NCBI GenBank assembly: GCA_019279435.1
Contig: JAAALK010000081.1
Location: 52,815,318-52,879,317, forward strand
Direction of reading: 5' to 3'
Source: Zizania palustris
Lineage: Eukaryota; Streptophyta; Magnoliopsida; Poales; Poaceae
DNA length: 64,000 nucleotides
The notes beneath the pieces are model-generated. The model did not search any database. It was not told the origin of the DNA and saw only the letters and a list, made by a program, of their open reading frames with translations. This document shows positions 42,685-52,997 of this stretch, piece after piece; position 1 is the first letter of the stretch; the number at the start of each line of letters is the position of its first letter. Both the position numbers and the translations under genes were made by a program.

Positions 42685-45600
42685 ATGACGAGTATGTCTA
42701 CATCGGCTATGGGTACTTCTACGATGACTACTGCGTCTACAACGCCGATGGTTCCCATGGGGGTGCAGAAATCGACAACCGCAATGTTATGATGCCCACC
42801 CTTGAAGATATCCCTGAGGAAGGTCAGGCGGAGATCGAGGCAAAGATGAAAGAGCTACAAGATCTCATGCTTGGGAGCTATGTCAAAACACGTGCGGGCC
42901 TCATCAAGAGCGACATCAACATCCCCGACCTCGCCCGGACTCAGGTAACACCAGCATCGCCTCCTTTATCTTCGTTAGAGATTGAGCAAAAATTAGCTAC
43001 ATTAGTAGATCAAGCCGTTAGTGCTTCGCTAACCAACCATCTAGAGTCGGCAGTTAGCTCCCAGGTAGAGGCAATATTTAAAAGGTTCGGCTTTATCGAT
43101 GTCGTACCTCCAGCTCTGATTAATAGCGTACCCCCGATAAATCGCATTTGTAGCATAACTGACGGTAGTACTAGCAAAGCTATCACATCTCTGGCCTCAA
43201 CATCTATGGCTGAGACCAATCACTACACTTACAGCCCAGCTAACACTGCTTATTATGTGCCACCTTCACCCACGTCTGCGTCAGCTTTTCCCGCGCTGCC
43301 TACACCGCATGCTCCTACACAAATGCATAGGACCGAGCATGTCATATATCCCGAGCCAACACACGAGGGAGAACCCCACGGCCGACACACCGACATACTG
43401 CCATGTGTTGTGCCCCCACATGAGAGACGCGCACAGGCAGGAGGCTAGGATGACATTGAGGAGCGAATCCGCATGCTGTTTAGGGAGTACACCGGCTTCG
43501 CGCCTAGAGATCAGGCTAGGGTTTACCGAAAGCCATATCCTGATCACTTCGACACCATACCCTACCCTCGCGGCTATAGAGTCCTTGAATTCACCAAATT
43601 CAACGGTGAGGGTAACAAAACCACACTAGAGTATATCAGCCAATTCTTAGCATAGTGTGGAGAAGCTAGTGGGTCGGACGCATTAAAACTTAGATTGTTT
43701 TCTATTTCACTATCTAGCACAGCTTTCACTTGGTTTTCGGCACTCCCGCCGAACTTCGTCCAAACACGGGCCCAATTAGAACAAAAGTTTCATGACTATT
43801 TTTATACGGGCGAGACAGAGCTTAGGATTTCACACTTGACATTAGTTAAACAGAAATCCAGCGGAGTGTCTCTCAGTACGGCAAGCGCTTTAGAGATACT
43901 AGAAACTGATGTTTTAGTCTCAATATTTCAGAAAGGGACTTGGTGGATCTAGATTATAACGGGTTGCGCTCTGAGATTAAAGAGAGGCTAGACAACTAGA
44001 ATTTTTTAGAAGTCAACCAAGTCCTACAGCAGGCTCTAGTCCAAGAAGGCCGAGCCAAAGATAAAAAATTCATTAAAACGTTCAACAAGCCTAGGGCTGA
44101 AGTCCACATCATGGAACACTCCGATGAGGAAGAGTCGGAGGAAGAGGAAGATTCAGCCGACATGTATGTGGCTGAATGGGTTTGGAATGCTAAGAGAAAA
44201 CCCATCACTTGTTCTGAGCTACGACCGTCTCCCACTAAGAGTTGGCCTAGCGAAGTTAAATACTTGTTTGATATAACCAAGTGCAATAAAATAATTGATT
44301 TCCTCTTGAAGAGCCAACTTCTCAAGTTGCCTAAGGGCCAGTCATCCCGACCGCCGATGAACTAAATAAGCATCCCTACTATAAGTGGCATGATTCGCAT
44401 TCTCATTATACTAACGTGTGTAATGTTTTTCATCGGCAGGTTCAATCGGCCATAGAAGAAGGACAATTGAAAATATACTCCAGTCCAAAGATGAAGCTGG
44501 ACAAAGACCCCTTTCTCGTGAACACCGTCGACCTCGATGAGAAGAAGGTGCTGATTTGGCCAGATCAGGTCGAGTCAACCAAGGGTAAAGCGGTCATTAT
44601 TAGATCATCACACGCGCGCACACTCATACCGAAGAACCATAAAATAGGGGTGTGGAAAAAGAACATCAATACGTCTCCTTTGGCTAGGGCCCGCGAGAAG
44701 CCAAAGGTAACATACCAGATGTTGCTGAGTAAACAACAGAAGAAAGTCGAGGAAACAAGCCCCCGAACAAAAAAGCTAAGACAGCCAAAGGGACCAAGAC
44801 AGCCAAAGGGTGAGTTCGAACCCCAACAGCTAAACCCCCCGAAGGATAGGTTCGTACCCTAGTGGCCGAACCCTTCGCACAGTGGGTTTGGACCCCAATG
44901 GTCGAACCCTTCGCATGTTGAGTTCGGACCCCAGTTGCCAAACCCTCCACACAGTGAGTTCGGATCCCAATGGCCAAACCCAACTCCGCTCTGGGCGAAC
45001 CCCTTGATGGGAGGCTTCGACCCGTAGTGGTTGAACATACCTCTGGCCTGGCAGGAGCCCTCATTGATATGGTCCGAAACACCTTCGACGTGGCCGAACC
45101 CCCCTCTGGGCAATGGGTTCGGCTCATAGTGGGCGAAGCCGCAGCAACCACCAATGGCTCCGCCATACTATGGGCAGGATCCCCAAGGGCTCCGAACTAC
45201 ACCTCGCCACCGGAGTACCCTTCACAGTATAACATTGCCCCATGTTTTCCTTCGGAGTATTATGATTGGCGGGGACAAACAGACACGGCGAAGGGGAACA
45301 TTTTCCACAGGATGTCCGTGGCACCTCCGAATTGACTCTCACAGGATGAAGCCAAGGGAGACGTGCGTGAAGAGGCGAGGGAGAGGGAGTCCAAAACCCT
45401 CACAGTCACGGTAGGGTCTCAGGAAGTTCCAATCCCGAAGGCCCCCTCGCCGAAGCCCGACGGAGGTAAGTCCCCTAGTCCAGCCGAGGTAGTTGCCGGA
45501 GCCCAGTCCGATCGGCCTAACGAGGCCGGTCCGACCGACAGGGTCCACAGAAAGGTTCCTACCGAGCATAAAAAACACGAGGCCAACCCGGTTGATGCCC

Positions 45601-45740
45601 GTTCGGCCAAAAATCATAGAAACAAAGTGGTGGCACTGGGTACCAAGCCACAACCATCTTAGGCACCTTCAATGCCTGCGGTCGCAGGAGATGTGCGAGA
45701 AGAAGGCCGAGGATGAGCGAGATGCCATATTCGAGGAAAT
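42685..45740 (+). pseudogene. gag: Gag region of Ty3/gypsy element A copy 2
   Basis: Starts MTSMSTSAMGTSTMTT and shifts frame near 42785. It then runs to about 43950 in one frame with two internal TAG codons (43446-43448, and 43653-43655 just before CGEAS). The Gag core is FREYTGFAPRDQARVYRKPY, PYPRGYRVLEFTKFNGE, LSSTAFTWFSALPP and QLEQKFHDYF. After further frame breaks come an acidic block (SDEEESEEEEDSADMY), a basic segment (RTKKLRQPKG) and, from 44863, a Pro/Asn-rich repetitive tail. The region ends at 45740, where the Maximus LTR is inserted; pol lies beyond the window. No CCHC knuckle is obvious. Confidence 0.75.
44863..45140 (+). repeat. Imperfect tandem repeat in gag tail of element A, about 36-39 bp
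   Basis: Repeated blocks of the form CCGAACCCTTCGCACAGTG then GTTCGGACCCCAATGG occur at least five times with decay. In frame they would read as Pro/Asn/Trp-rich repeats (GFGPQWPNPSH type). Confidence 0.75.
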
Positions 45741-47874
45741 TGAGGAGCCATGCTGAAGAGCGTGGGCCTCATGGCTCCAGATGTGATGAGTCATTGTCAA
45801 CGGAAGACAAAGAGGACACAAAGAGAGGAGAAGACCTACTGTGTCTGGGCCCCGTGTGACTCAGGTACATGGGCAGCAAGCGACTGTCGGGCAGAGGGGC
45901 TAGCCCAATCTGGGTACATGGGCTAGGAGCAGTAGAGGATCCACTGGGCTGTTGACCAGGATTGACTCAGGTACACGGGCTGTGAGCGATTGCCAGGCTG
46001 AGAGAGTTGCGGAATCGGGTCGGCCCAATCCGGGTACCTGGTGCAAAGTCGGTGGACGATTTGTCAGTTTCGGTGCAAAATTGACGACCGCTGATCTCGG
46101 ATCGGACCGTTCTGGGGCGAAGCCGTAGTCGCTATGAAAGCTCAGCTTTCGGATAAGTCATCTGTAAGTAGGAGGTTACTATTTTGTCCTTAGGCCCACA
46201 GTTTGGTCTTTTCCATTTTATTTCAGCGTTTGTAAACATATCCTAAGGGCAGTTTGGTCTTTTCCATTTTATTTCAGCGTCTGTAAAAACCCTAAGGGTC
46301 TGTTGGAATATTCCTAGGCTATTGGGCTGCCTATAAATAGGGCCCCAATCCCTAGGGTTAGGGTTACCCTTTCATAAATTACTTTACTAATTAAAAAAAG
46401 GAATGGGTCACTTTTTGGCGTTCTTTCTCCCGACGTTCTTTCATCTCTGCCGCCACTGTTGTATTTCGCGTGGCCACGGAGAAATTAACTAATCAGGTTT
46501 TTTATTCATGGTTGTTCATCCATCGAACTCATCGTTGCATTTTGTTTTCCAACATCGTCTCGATACATGTGCCATTTCTTGTTTTCTATTGGCGTTGTTT
46601 CTGTTATTCCTATACTGCACACCGAGTTATTTTTCTAAATAAGGCGCTATTGTTTTTCCTGTTGCGTGGCTGATTTAACTTGTTCGTATGCATGATCATA
46701 AAGTCACATAACTAGCCATCAAGTCTTTGCATGGAGTTTCGTTTTTCTGTCATCACCATCAGACATAGCCTAAATACTAGTGTATAGGTCCTATGGTTTA
46801 AAGCAATAGCTTAACATCATAGATTCTTTGTTGAAGCCGTAGGAGTGTGTGTGTTTTTCCTATGGAATCAATGTGTGGGTCCCAGCAGAGATACTGTTTT
46901 GCCATGGGAGTTTGTGCGCTACTAGTTGCAGCCTGTCTCTGTGCGTAGCTCTGTAGGTTTCCAAGTAGCTAGGCTCTAGTTTTATTATCATTTCTCTCTG
47001 TCATCTCTCAGAAGCAGGTTGAGTTGTTCTGTTGCTGTGCAAACTGGTTTTTTTCATGCAAGCCTAGGGCTTAGCTTCGTCAGCTAGCACCTAGTCATAT
47101 TTCCTGTAGCACTCATAGACCGAAGTTCAAATAGTGCTACCTTTTGAGTGGAGTGAGTATGAAGTATACTTCGGAGTTGTTTTTTAGCAGGCTTCGGCTT
47201 CTGCGAGGTTCGTCCCGGAGGACTTCGAACTTCGATTCGGAGGTCACACTTTTCGAAGTAGTGCACAAACAAACTTCGGCAGGTTGGGAAGCAGACTTTG
47301 AATCGAAGTCTGACTTCACAGGTCTTCGGGCTTCGCAGTAGCTGCTTACTTCAAATTTTGCTTTTCTTGTGCTTCGGTAGCTTTTTGTGTCGGGCTCCGA
47401 AAGTTCTTCTTGCATAGCTTCACTGTGATTTCCATGCAGAGTTTTTCGAGGCTGTGCTTCGTGGTGCAAGGATACCTCACAGCAGGGTTCATAATTGAAG
47501 GCTTCGGCTGCTGCTAATTCAGGCTTCGCACTGCACATGTTTCATCAAGTTTTGAACATGAGACAAATTCTTGAACAGTAAGACTCATCTCTTTTTACGT
47601 GCACTTAGATTAATTGTTGTGATAATTTATTTCTGTGAACCTTGATTTGTCCATGGTTTAGATGCTTTGTTTTTCTGCCTATTAGTAGTGTGTTGGTGTC
47701 TTTTCGTTTAGGACACCGGTCGTTTATAGGCTAGATCTTTTTAGGCTTTGTTCATCTGTTTACTTCCACCTGTTAGTCTATTGAGGCGCGTTGGGTGTTG
47801 GGAGCAGGCCATTGATTCGAAAGAATTTTTAGGCGCCCATTCACCCCCCTTTGGTCACTACTTTTGGTCCTACA
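45741..47874 (+). repeat. 5' LTR of Maximus-type element
   Basis: 2134 bp, TGAGGAGCCATG to GGTCCTACA, the same ends as the solo LTR at 6652. TATA box CTATAAATA at about 46331-46339, followed by CCCTAGGGTTAGGGTTA. A CTTCGG/CTTCGAA-rich cluster lies at 47120-47540. The near-terminal GCGCCCATTCACCCCCCT block is shared in reverse with the minus-strand Sirevirus LTR ends. Short ORFs are not credible genes. Confidence 0.93.
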
Positions 47875-47876
47875 AG

Positions 47877-47888
47877 TGGTATCAGAGC
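47877..47888 (+). other. Primer binding site (initiator-Met tRNA type)
   Basis: TGGTATCAGAGC two bases after the LTR end. Confidence 0.93.
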
Positions 47889-47940
47889 TTGATTAGGTTT
47901 TTTTCCATACATTAACCGGTTCTAAACCCTAGTAGAGATC

Positions 47941-50712
47941 ATGACGTCTCGTGGAAAGGTCCCGTCCTTGGAAGCTTATCGCTATAATTATTGGAAGACT
48001 CACATGCGAGCCTATCTCATGAGCCAAAGCTCGGACATCTGGGACATTTGTGTTCACGCTACTTTCACCATATTGCCAGTTGCTGAGCGTAATTCTCCTG
48101 ATATTGTCGCCCAGCATCTGAACAATAACAAAGCAGTGAACATTTTGTTTTCTGGATTAGGTCCTACTGAATTTGAGCGTGTGATCCATCTCACCACTTC
48201 GAGAGAGATCTGGGCTACCCTCCGAGCACACCATGAGGGGATAGCCCAGGTCAAGGCTCGACTCTATTAGACCTACTGGCGAGAATATGAGAATTTCACA
48301 CAAAAGCCAGGTGAATCTGTTGAAGCCTTGTTTGGTCGTTTTCAATCGATCATAAACAAGCTTCGGGCCAACAAGGCTGAGGGTGTTTAGTTAGTCTCAG
48401 ATCATGAGCAGGCGCTCAAGGTTCTCCATACCTTGGACCCTAAGATCTAGGAGATCAAGGTATCCTCTATCATTGAGAGCACTTCTTATGATACCTTGAC
48501 AATTTCTGAGTTGTTTAGCAAGCTGAAGGCCACTAAGGTTGATACCTAGTTGAGATCAAATCTCACTGGCTATTGATCAAAGACCCTAGCCCTTGCTACA
48601 CCTTCTGCTGATCCCTCTTCTGTGAGCTGTGCTGGGTTCTCCTTGATGTCTATCACTGAGGACCAGCTCGAGTCGTTAGGAGATGATGACCTGGGTCTAT
48701 TTAACAGCAGGGTGCGTCGTGTCTATGACAAGAGAATGTTCAAAAGACACAGCACAAAATCTGGGTGCTTTGAGTGTGGTGATCCAGGTCACTTCATCGC
48801 CGACTGCCCCAAGCACAATGGTCACAAGAAGGGTACCGGTGGAGGCTTCTACGACTCCGGCAAGCACGACAGCTCCTACTTCACAAAGGGCAAGCCAAAC
48901 ACCAGATTCTTCAGAAAGGCCCTAAAGGACTACCGGCATGAGAACAAGAAGCGCGACAAGGCTTTCTTCGCCGAGATGGAGAAAAGCTACTCTAAGCGCT
49001 CCACGTCTTCTTCCTCTTCATCAAGCTCAAGCGATGAGGAGATTGTCATCAGGAAGGGGAAGGACAAGGATGATCCGGTGGGCCGCTGCTTCATGGCTTT
49101 CGAGGACAGACTGAAGAGCCGCTCACATCAACGCCGAAGATCCCGCAAGAGCTTCTGCTCAATGGCTCTTGGGGATAAGTAAGAAAAGGGCTCCTCCGAC
49201 GACTCCGACGACGACGACAATGAAAAGGTATCATCTTACGAATGTGAAATTGTTGATTTACTTGAAAGTAATCGTCAGGAGTTGAAATATCGGGAAAAAC
49301 TGGCTAGAGGGGCTAAGAAGAGGATACATGAGCTTGAGATTGAGCTTGCCTTGGCCAACGGCAGAATTGAGAGTCTATCTTCTTCCCCTTGCTTGGGTGA
49401 TAGCAGTGAGTGCTCAAAGTGTGAGGTGTTGTTTTGTGACCTGACGACTCTCAAGTCCAGGTACACAGAAAGAGTTGATGAGAGGGACGCTTTGGCCACT
49501 GAGCTTGAGAGTGCTCAGCTCGAGCTGAAAGATGCTCATGCCACTGTCGTCGTGCCGTGTGCTGATTGCCCATCTCATCTAGCTAGTTTAGCTGAGCTGA
49601 AAGCCAAGGGTGATGAGCATCTGGGTGATTTGGAGAGAGTTAGAGCTGAGCTGGAGCAGACTAGGCTAGAGGTTGAGACACTATCAATTCCACCAACTGT
49701 CTGTGAGAACTGCTTGTCTCTTAGATTGGAGTTGATTAAGCTGAAAGCCGAGAAGTCTGTTCAGGTTGATAGAGAGTGTGAGACCTGCTTGTCTCAGGTG
49801 GAGGTACTAGCTTCCTTGAGAGAGGAGCTAGGTGATGTTCAAAATGAGAACTTTTACCTCCATCAGATCCTGAGTTGGGTGAGTGCCTGAGAGCCATAGC
49901 TCGGCATGATGATCGATCAGTTTAAGAGGCAGGATGTGTTTGGGGTAGGCTACACCTACACCAAGGCTGACTTTGAGAGTGCTATTAGTCGGGCAGTGGA
50001 GTGGAGTAAAATGACTCCTGAGTAGAGATATCCCAAGACTCACTCCACTGAGTCTTTCCAGGCTAGTCAGCCCAAGGATGGAGTGTTCCAAGAACAGCCC
50101 AAAGCTCCACCCAAGAAGCCCATCTAGGTTCCAAAGCCAAAACACCTCCGCACTTCTGTAGACTCTCTTCCTAGACCCTCTCACACCAAGGAGACTACAC
50201 CCAACACCACTAAGCCCAAGAACCCCAAGCCTCAACCACATCCCAAGAAGCCCAACTACCACTGTGAGTATTGTCAGAGAGATGGGCATCTTGCGGAGTT
50301 TTTCTTTAGGAGGAAGCGGGTTGAGAGAGCAGAGAGAGCTCGTGGTGGCCTAAAGCAATTCTACCAGCAGGGTGGTAGACTGAGAGTTCCTCGACTTAGG
50401 GAGAGGCTGGAGGCCAGGCCGTGTCATGTAGGTGGTGGCAGAGGAGACGACTTTCATGCCCGTGCTCCGGATGGTGGTGTTCATTCCAGCAGAACTCCAG
50501 GCTGTTTTGGTTACGGCCCTGGACCTCGTGGCCGGGGGCTTAGGCAGAACCGTGGACTGTGCTTTGAGACGTGTTTTGGTCCAGATTCATATGATGATTT
50601 CTACTTTCCGTCTTTTGAGCAGATGGCTCGACACTGGTTTAGTTCCTTTGCTAAACCTGGTGCCGGACCATTTGCTCCCCCTTACAACCACTGATTGTGT
50701 AGGGTCAGGGAC
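47941..50712 (+). pseudogene. gag: Maximus-type gag
   Basis: Starts MTSRGKVPSLEAYRYNYWKTHM; the N-terminal UBN2/DUF4219-like Gag core (YNYWKTHMRAYL, ISELFSKLK) is followed by a CCHC knuckle (CFECGDPGHFIADC), a basic segment, a Ser run (48995-49035) and an acidic stretch. A long coiled coil with Cys pairs (SECSKCEVL, CENCLSLRLEL, CETCLSQVEVL) and a second CCHC-like knuckle (HCEYCQRDGHLAEF) come next. Many nonsense codons break the main frame, for example TAG at about 48268, 48388, 48453, 48547, 50024 and 50126; some replace Trp or Gln by comparison with the expected sequence. It cannot be translated as a whole. Confidence 0.85.
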
Positions 50713-50840
50713 TGGAGGACGTTTGGATCATGGACTTAGGATGCTCTCGCCACATGACGGGACATCGCAGATGGTTCTCTAGTCTCTCTCCCCCGAGCTC
50801 CAAGGAATACATCACCTTCGGGAATAGTGGTCAAGGTAAG
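50713..50840 (+). pseudogene. pol: Maximus-type pol, 5' fragment (protease)
   Basis: Encodes GLEDVWIMDLGCSRHMTG and WFSSLSPPSSKEYITFG. The catalytic D-S-G of the protease is D-L-G here (TTA instead of TCA), so the protease should be dead. The frame differs from the gag frame. It ends at 50840 inside the target duplication GTAAG of the Tat insertion and resumes at 62303. Confidence 0.88.
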
Positions 50841-51334
50841 TGTTGGGGGAAAATATCCCATCTTCGGGGTTATTGCCGAAGCAACATAAAGGCAGTCATC
50901 AGGTTCGAAGGTTCTCAGAAGATCATCTTCGAAGACACCCGGAATCCCGTTCGAAGCACAAGATAGGCATTGGTTCGAAGTATGTCTTCGAACTAAAGCC
51001 CTTCAGGATCTTTTCTGCCAGCTAAGATGGAAGACTTATCTTCTTTCTTATTAGATTAGTCTTTTACCATTTTAGCCCTATTAAGGAAACCGAATAGTTT
51101 CCTTAATGTCGGTTGTAATAGAGGGGTAAATAGGTCTTTTCCTTAATGTTTGGGCCTATAAATACCCCCCATTTCACCCTGTAATAGGGACCGAATACAA
51201 GTTATTCAATACACATTTACGAACTATTCTAAGCTATTATCCTTTCGGAGGCTTAGAATAGTTTGCTTCACAAACACTTCGTTTGTTAGTTTCTTTTCTA
51301 CAGAAACCTGTTAGCGTAATCTTTTACGCCAACA
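50841..51334 (+). repeat. 5' LTR of Tat element
   Basis: 494 bp; TATA box CTATAAATACC at about 51156-51166; ends GCCAACA. Differs from the 3' LTR by three transitions, at about 51109, 51220 and 51280. Confidence 0.97.
51156..51166 (+). promoter_or_regulatory. TATA box of Tat LTR (sense)
   Basis: CTATAAATACC in a C-rich context, about 170 bp before the LTR end. Repeated at about 62124-62134 in the 3' LTR. Confidence 0.8.
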
Positions 51335-51336
51335 GT

Positions 51337-51354
51337 TGGCGCCGTCCGTGGGGA
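51337..51354 (+). other. Primer binding site of Tat element
   Basis: TGGCGCCGTCCGTGGGGA, two bases after the LTR end. It is the TGGCGCC-type site common in grass Tat elements and complementary to a tRNA 3' end of the GGCGCCA type. Confidence 0.8.
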
Positions 51355-51396
51355 ACCTAGTCCGAAAAACTTCGTTCTCTACCAATTTCTTACATC

Positions 51397-52997
51397 ATGC
51401 CTCCTAAGCGGAGCGCACCTCGCAATCCCACTCGGAGGTCCACTCGGATCTCCGGAGAGATACCCTTCGACACAGTTGAAGTCGGAGGGTCTTCGGCCTT
51501 CCCCCCACAAACTCCGGAAGGGGCTTCTATTCCTCGAGGATACGAAGCCTCTCCGCCAACCCCTTCCATACTCCGACAGCCCGGAGTCACTTCTCCACCC
51601 TCCATTCCGATTCGAACTGATCCTATCAGTTCTCAAGACCTGGAAGGTCCTTTCGGAGGAGATGAAGATAGCCTTGGAGACATGGCCACTCAAATGGCCA
51701 ACCTTCAAGCTGAGGTAGCGAGATGGCGACAAGAAGCTGCGGACAGGCTTCGTTCTCAAGCCATCCCAACTATCCCAGAAGTGCCCGAAGACGACGATCT
51801 TGATTATCCCGAAGCCCCGGAGAACGCCTCTTACGACAATGAATCTCCGTTGCATCCTGAGCTGCAGAAGGTTCGCTTTGATCCAAAGTTTAAAACTTCG
51901 AAGCTCTGCAAGTATGCCGGAGATGAAGATCCCGGAGAGTTCGCGCGTTCTTATGCCCTAGCGATTGAATCTATAGCGGCGAAGTCAGAGACACTATGGC
52001 GAAGTGCTTCCCGTTAGCTCTTCAAGGTGTGGCGTTGAGATGGTTCTGGTCTTTAAAGCCAGGATCAATCAATTCGTGGTCACAGTTGAAGAGGAAATTT
52101 ATAAGTAACTTTCAGGGCACCTTCGTGCCTCCTATGTCAACAGGAAGCCTTTTCCAGGTGAAACAGCTCCCCGGAGAAACATTGAGGCAGTACTTCAAGC
52201 GCTTCGCTCATACGAAGTCGCAAATACGGGGGCTGTCCACATCCTTAGTGGTTGATGCGGCTCGGGAAGGCGTCAGTCATCAAGGCCTTCTGGATAAACT
52301 GCATCGGAAGAGCATCTCCTCAGTTTCGCAGTTGATGTCATACTTCGAGGAGTATGCGAGGTCAGAAGAGGGTTGGCTTCGGAGGACTGCTGCTACTTCG
52401 ACTGTATTGCAAGAAGTCAAAGCAGAAGTGAAGACTTCGACACAGCCGCAGGAACCAGTCTTCGAAGTGCAACATGATCGGAGAAGAGGGCAAAAGCACC
52501 CTCGCTCTGAAGTCTTGAATATTGCACCCCCACCGAAGTTTGCACCAAGAGCTCCACAGTCTACGGGGAACAAGGCCAGCGGCTGGAGGCCGCCAGGGAA
52601 AATGGCTGGCAAAGGCCAGACCCTTTTTTGCTGTATTCATGGAGAAAATCGAAGTCATGCAACTGACACTTGCAAGGCTATCCTTACCCTAAGGGGAGAG
52701 TACTTGGAGAGAACTTCGGGTCGAGGCAGTACCGACCGAAGTCTAGCAGCAACGCGCCCAGACCCGGTCCAGGCTGTGGCGCGGATAGAAAATTTTGATG
52801 CTGCAAGGCACCCTCCGGTGGCCAATGTTATGCCACCTCCGAAGCAAGAGGAAGGGCAAGATAGAGGAAAAAGAGTAGTTCTCCCTATCTCCGGAGGAGG
52901 TACCCTCGGAAGCATGTCCAAGAGACAGCGAAGAGAGTACGTTCGGGAAGTAGGTCACATTGGGACTTCGTCATCTGCAGCTGCAATGCCGGAGTAG
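51397..52997 (+). pseudogene. gag: Tat element gag, split by one frameshift
   Basis: The first frame (51397-52017) starts MPPKRSAPRNPTRRSTR, with a low-complexity N-terminus, a predicted helix (LQAEVARWRQEAADRL) and the start of the Gag core (FDPKFKTSKLCKYAGDEDP). The second frame (open from at least 51996) carries the rest of the core: MAKCFPLALQGVALRWFWSL, SWSQLKRKFISNF, FQVKQLPGETLRQYFKRF and a zinc-knuckle-like HGENRSHATDTC. The switch from the first to the second frame is in the -1 direction near 51990-51996 (ACACTATGGCG). No classic slippery heptamer is visible, so a small indel is likelier than programmed shifting. Gag ends at TAG 52995-52997, in frame with pol. Confidence 0.85.
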
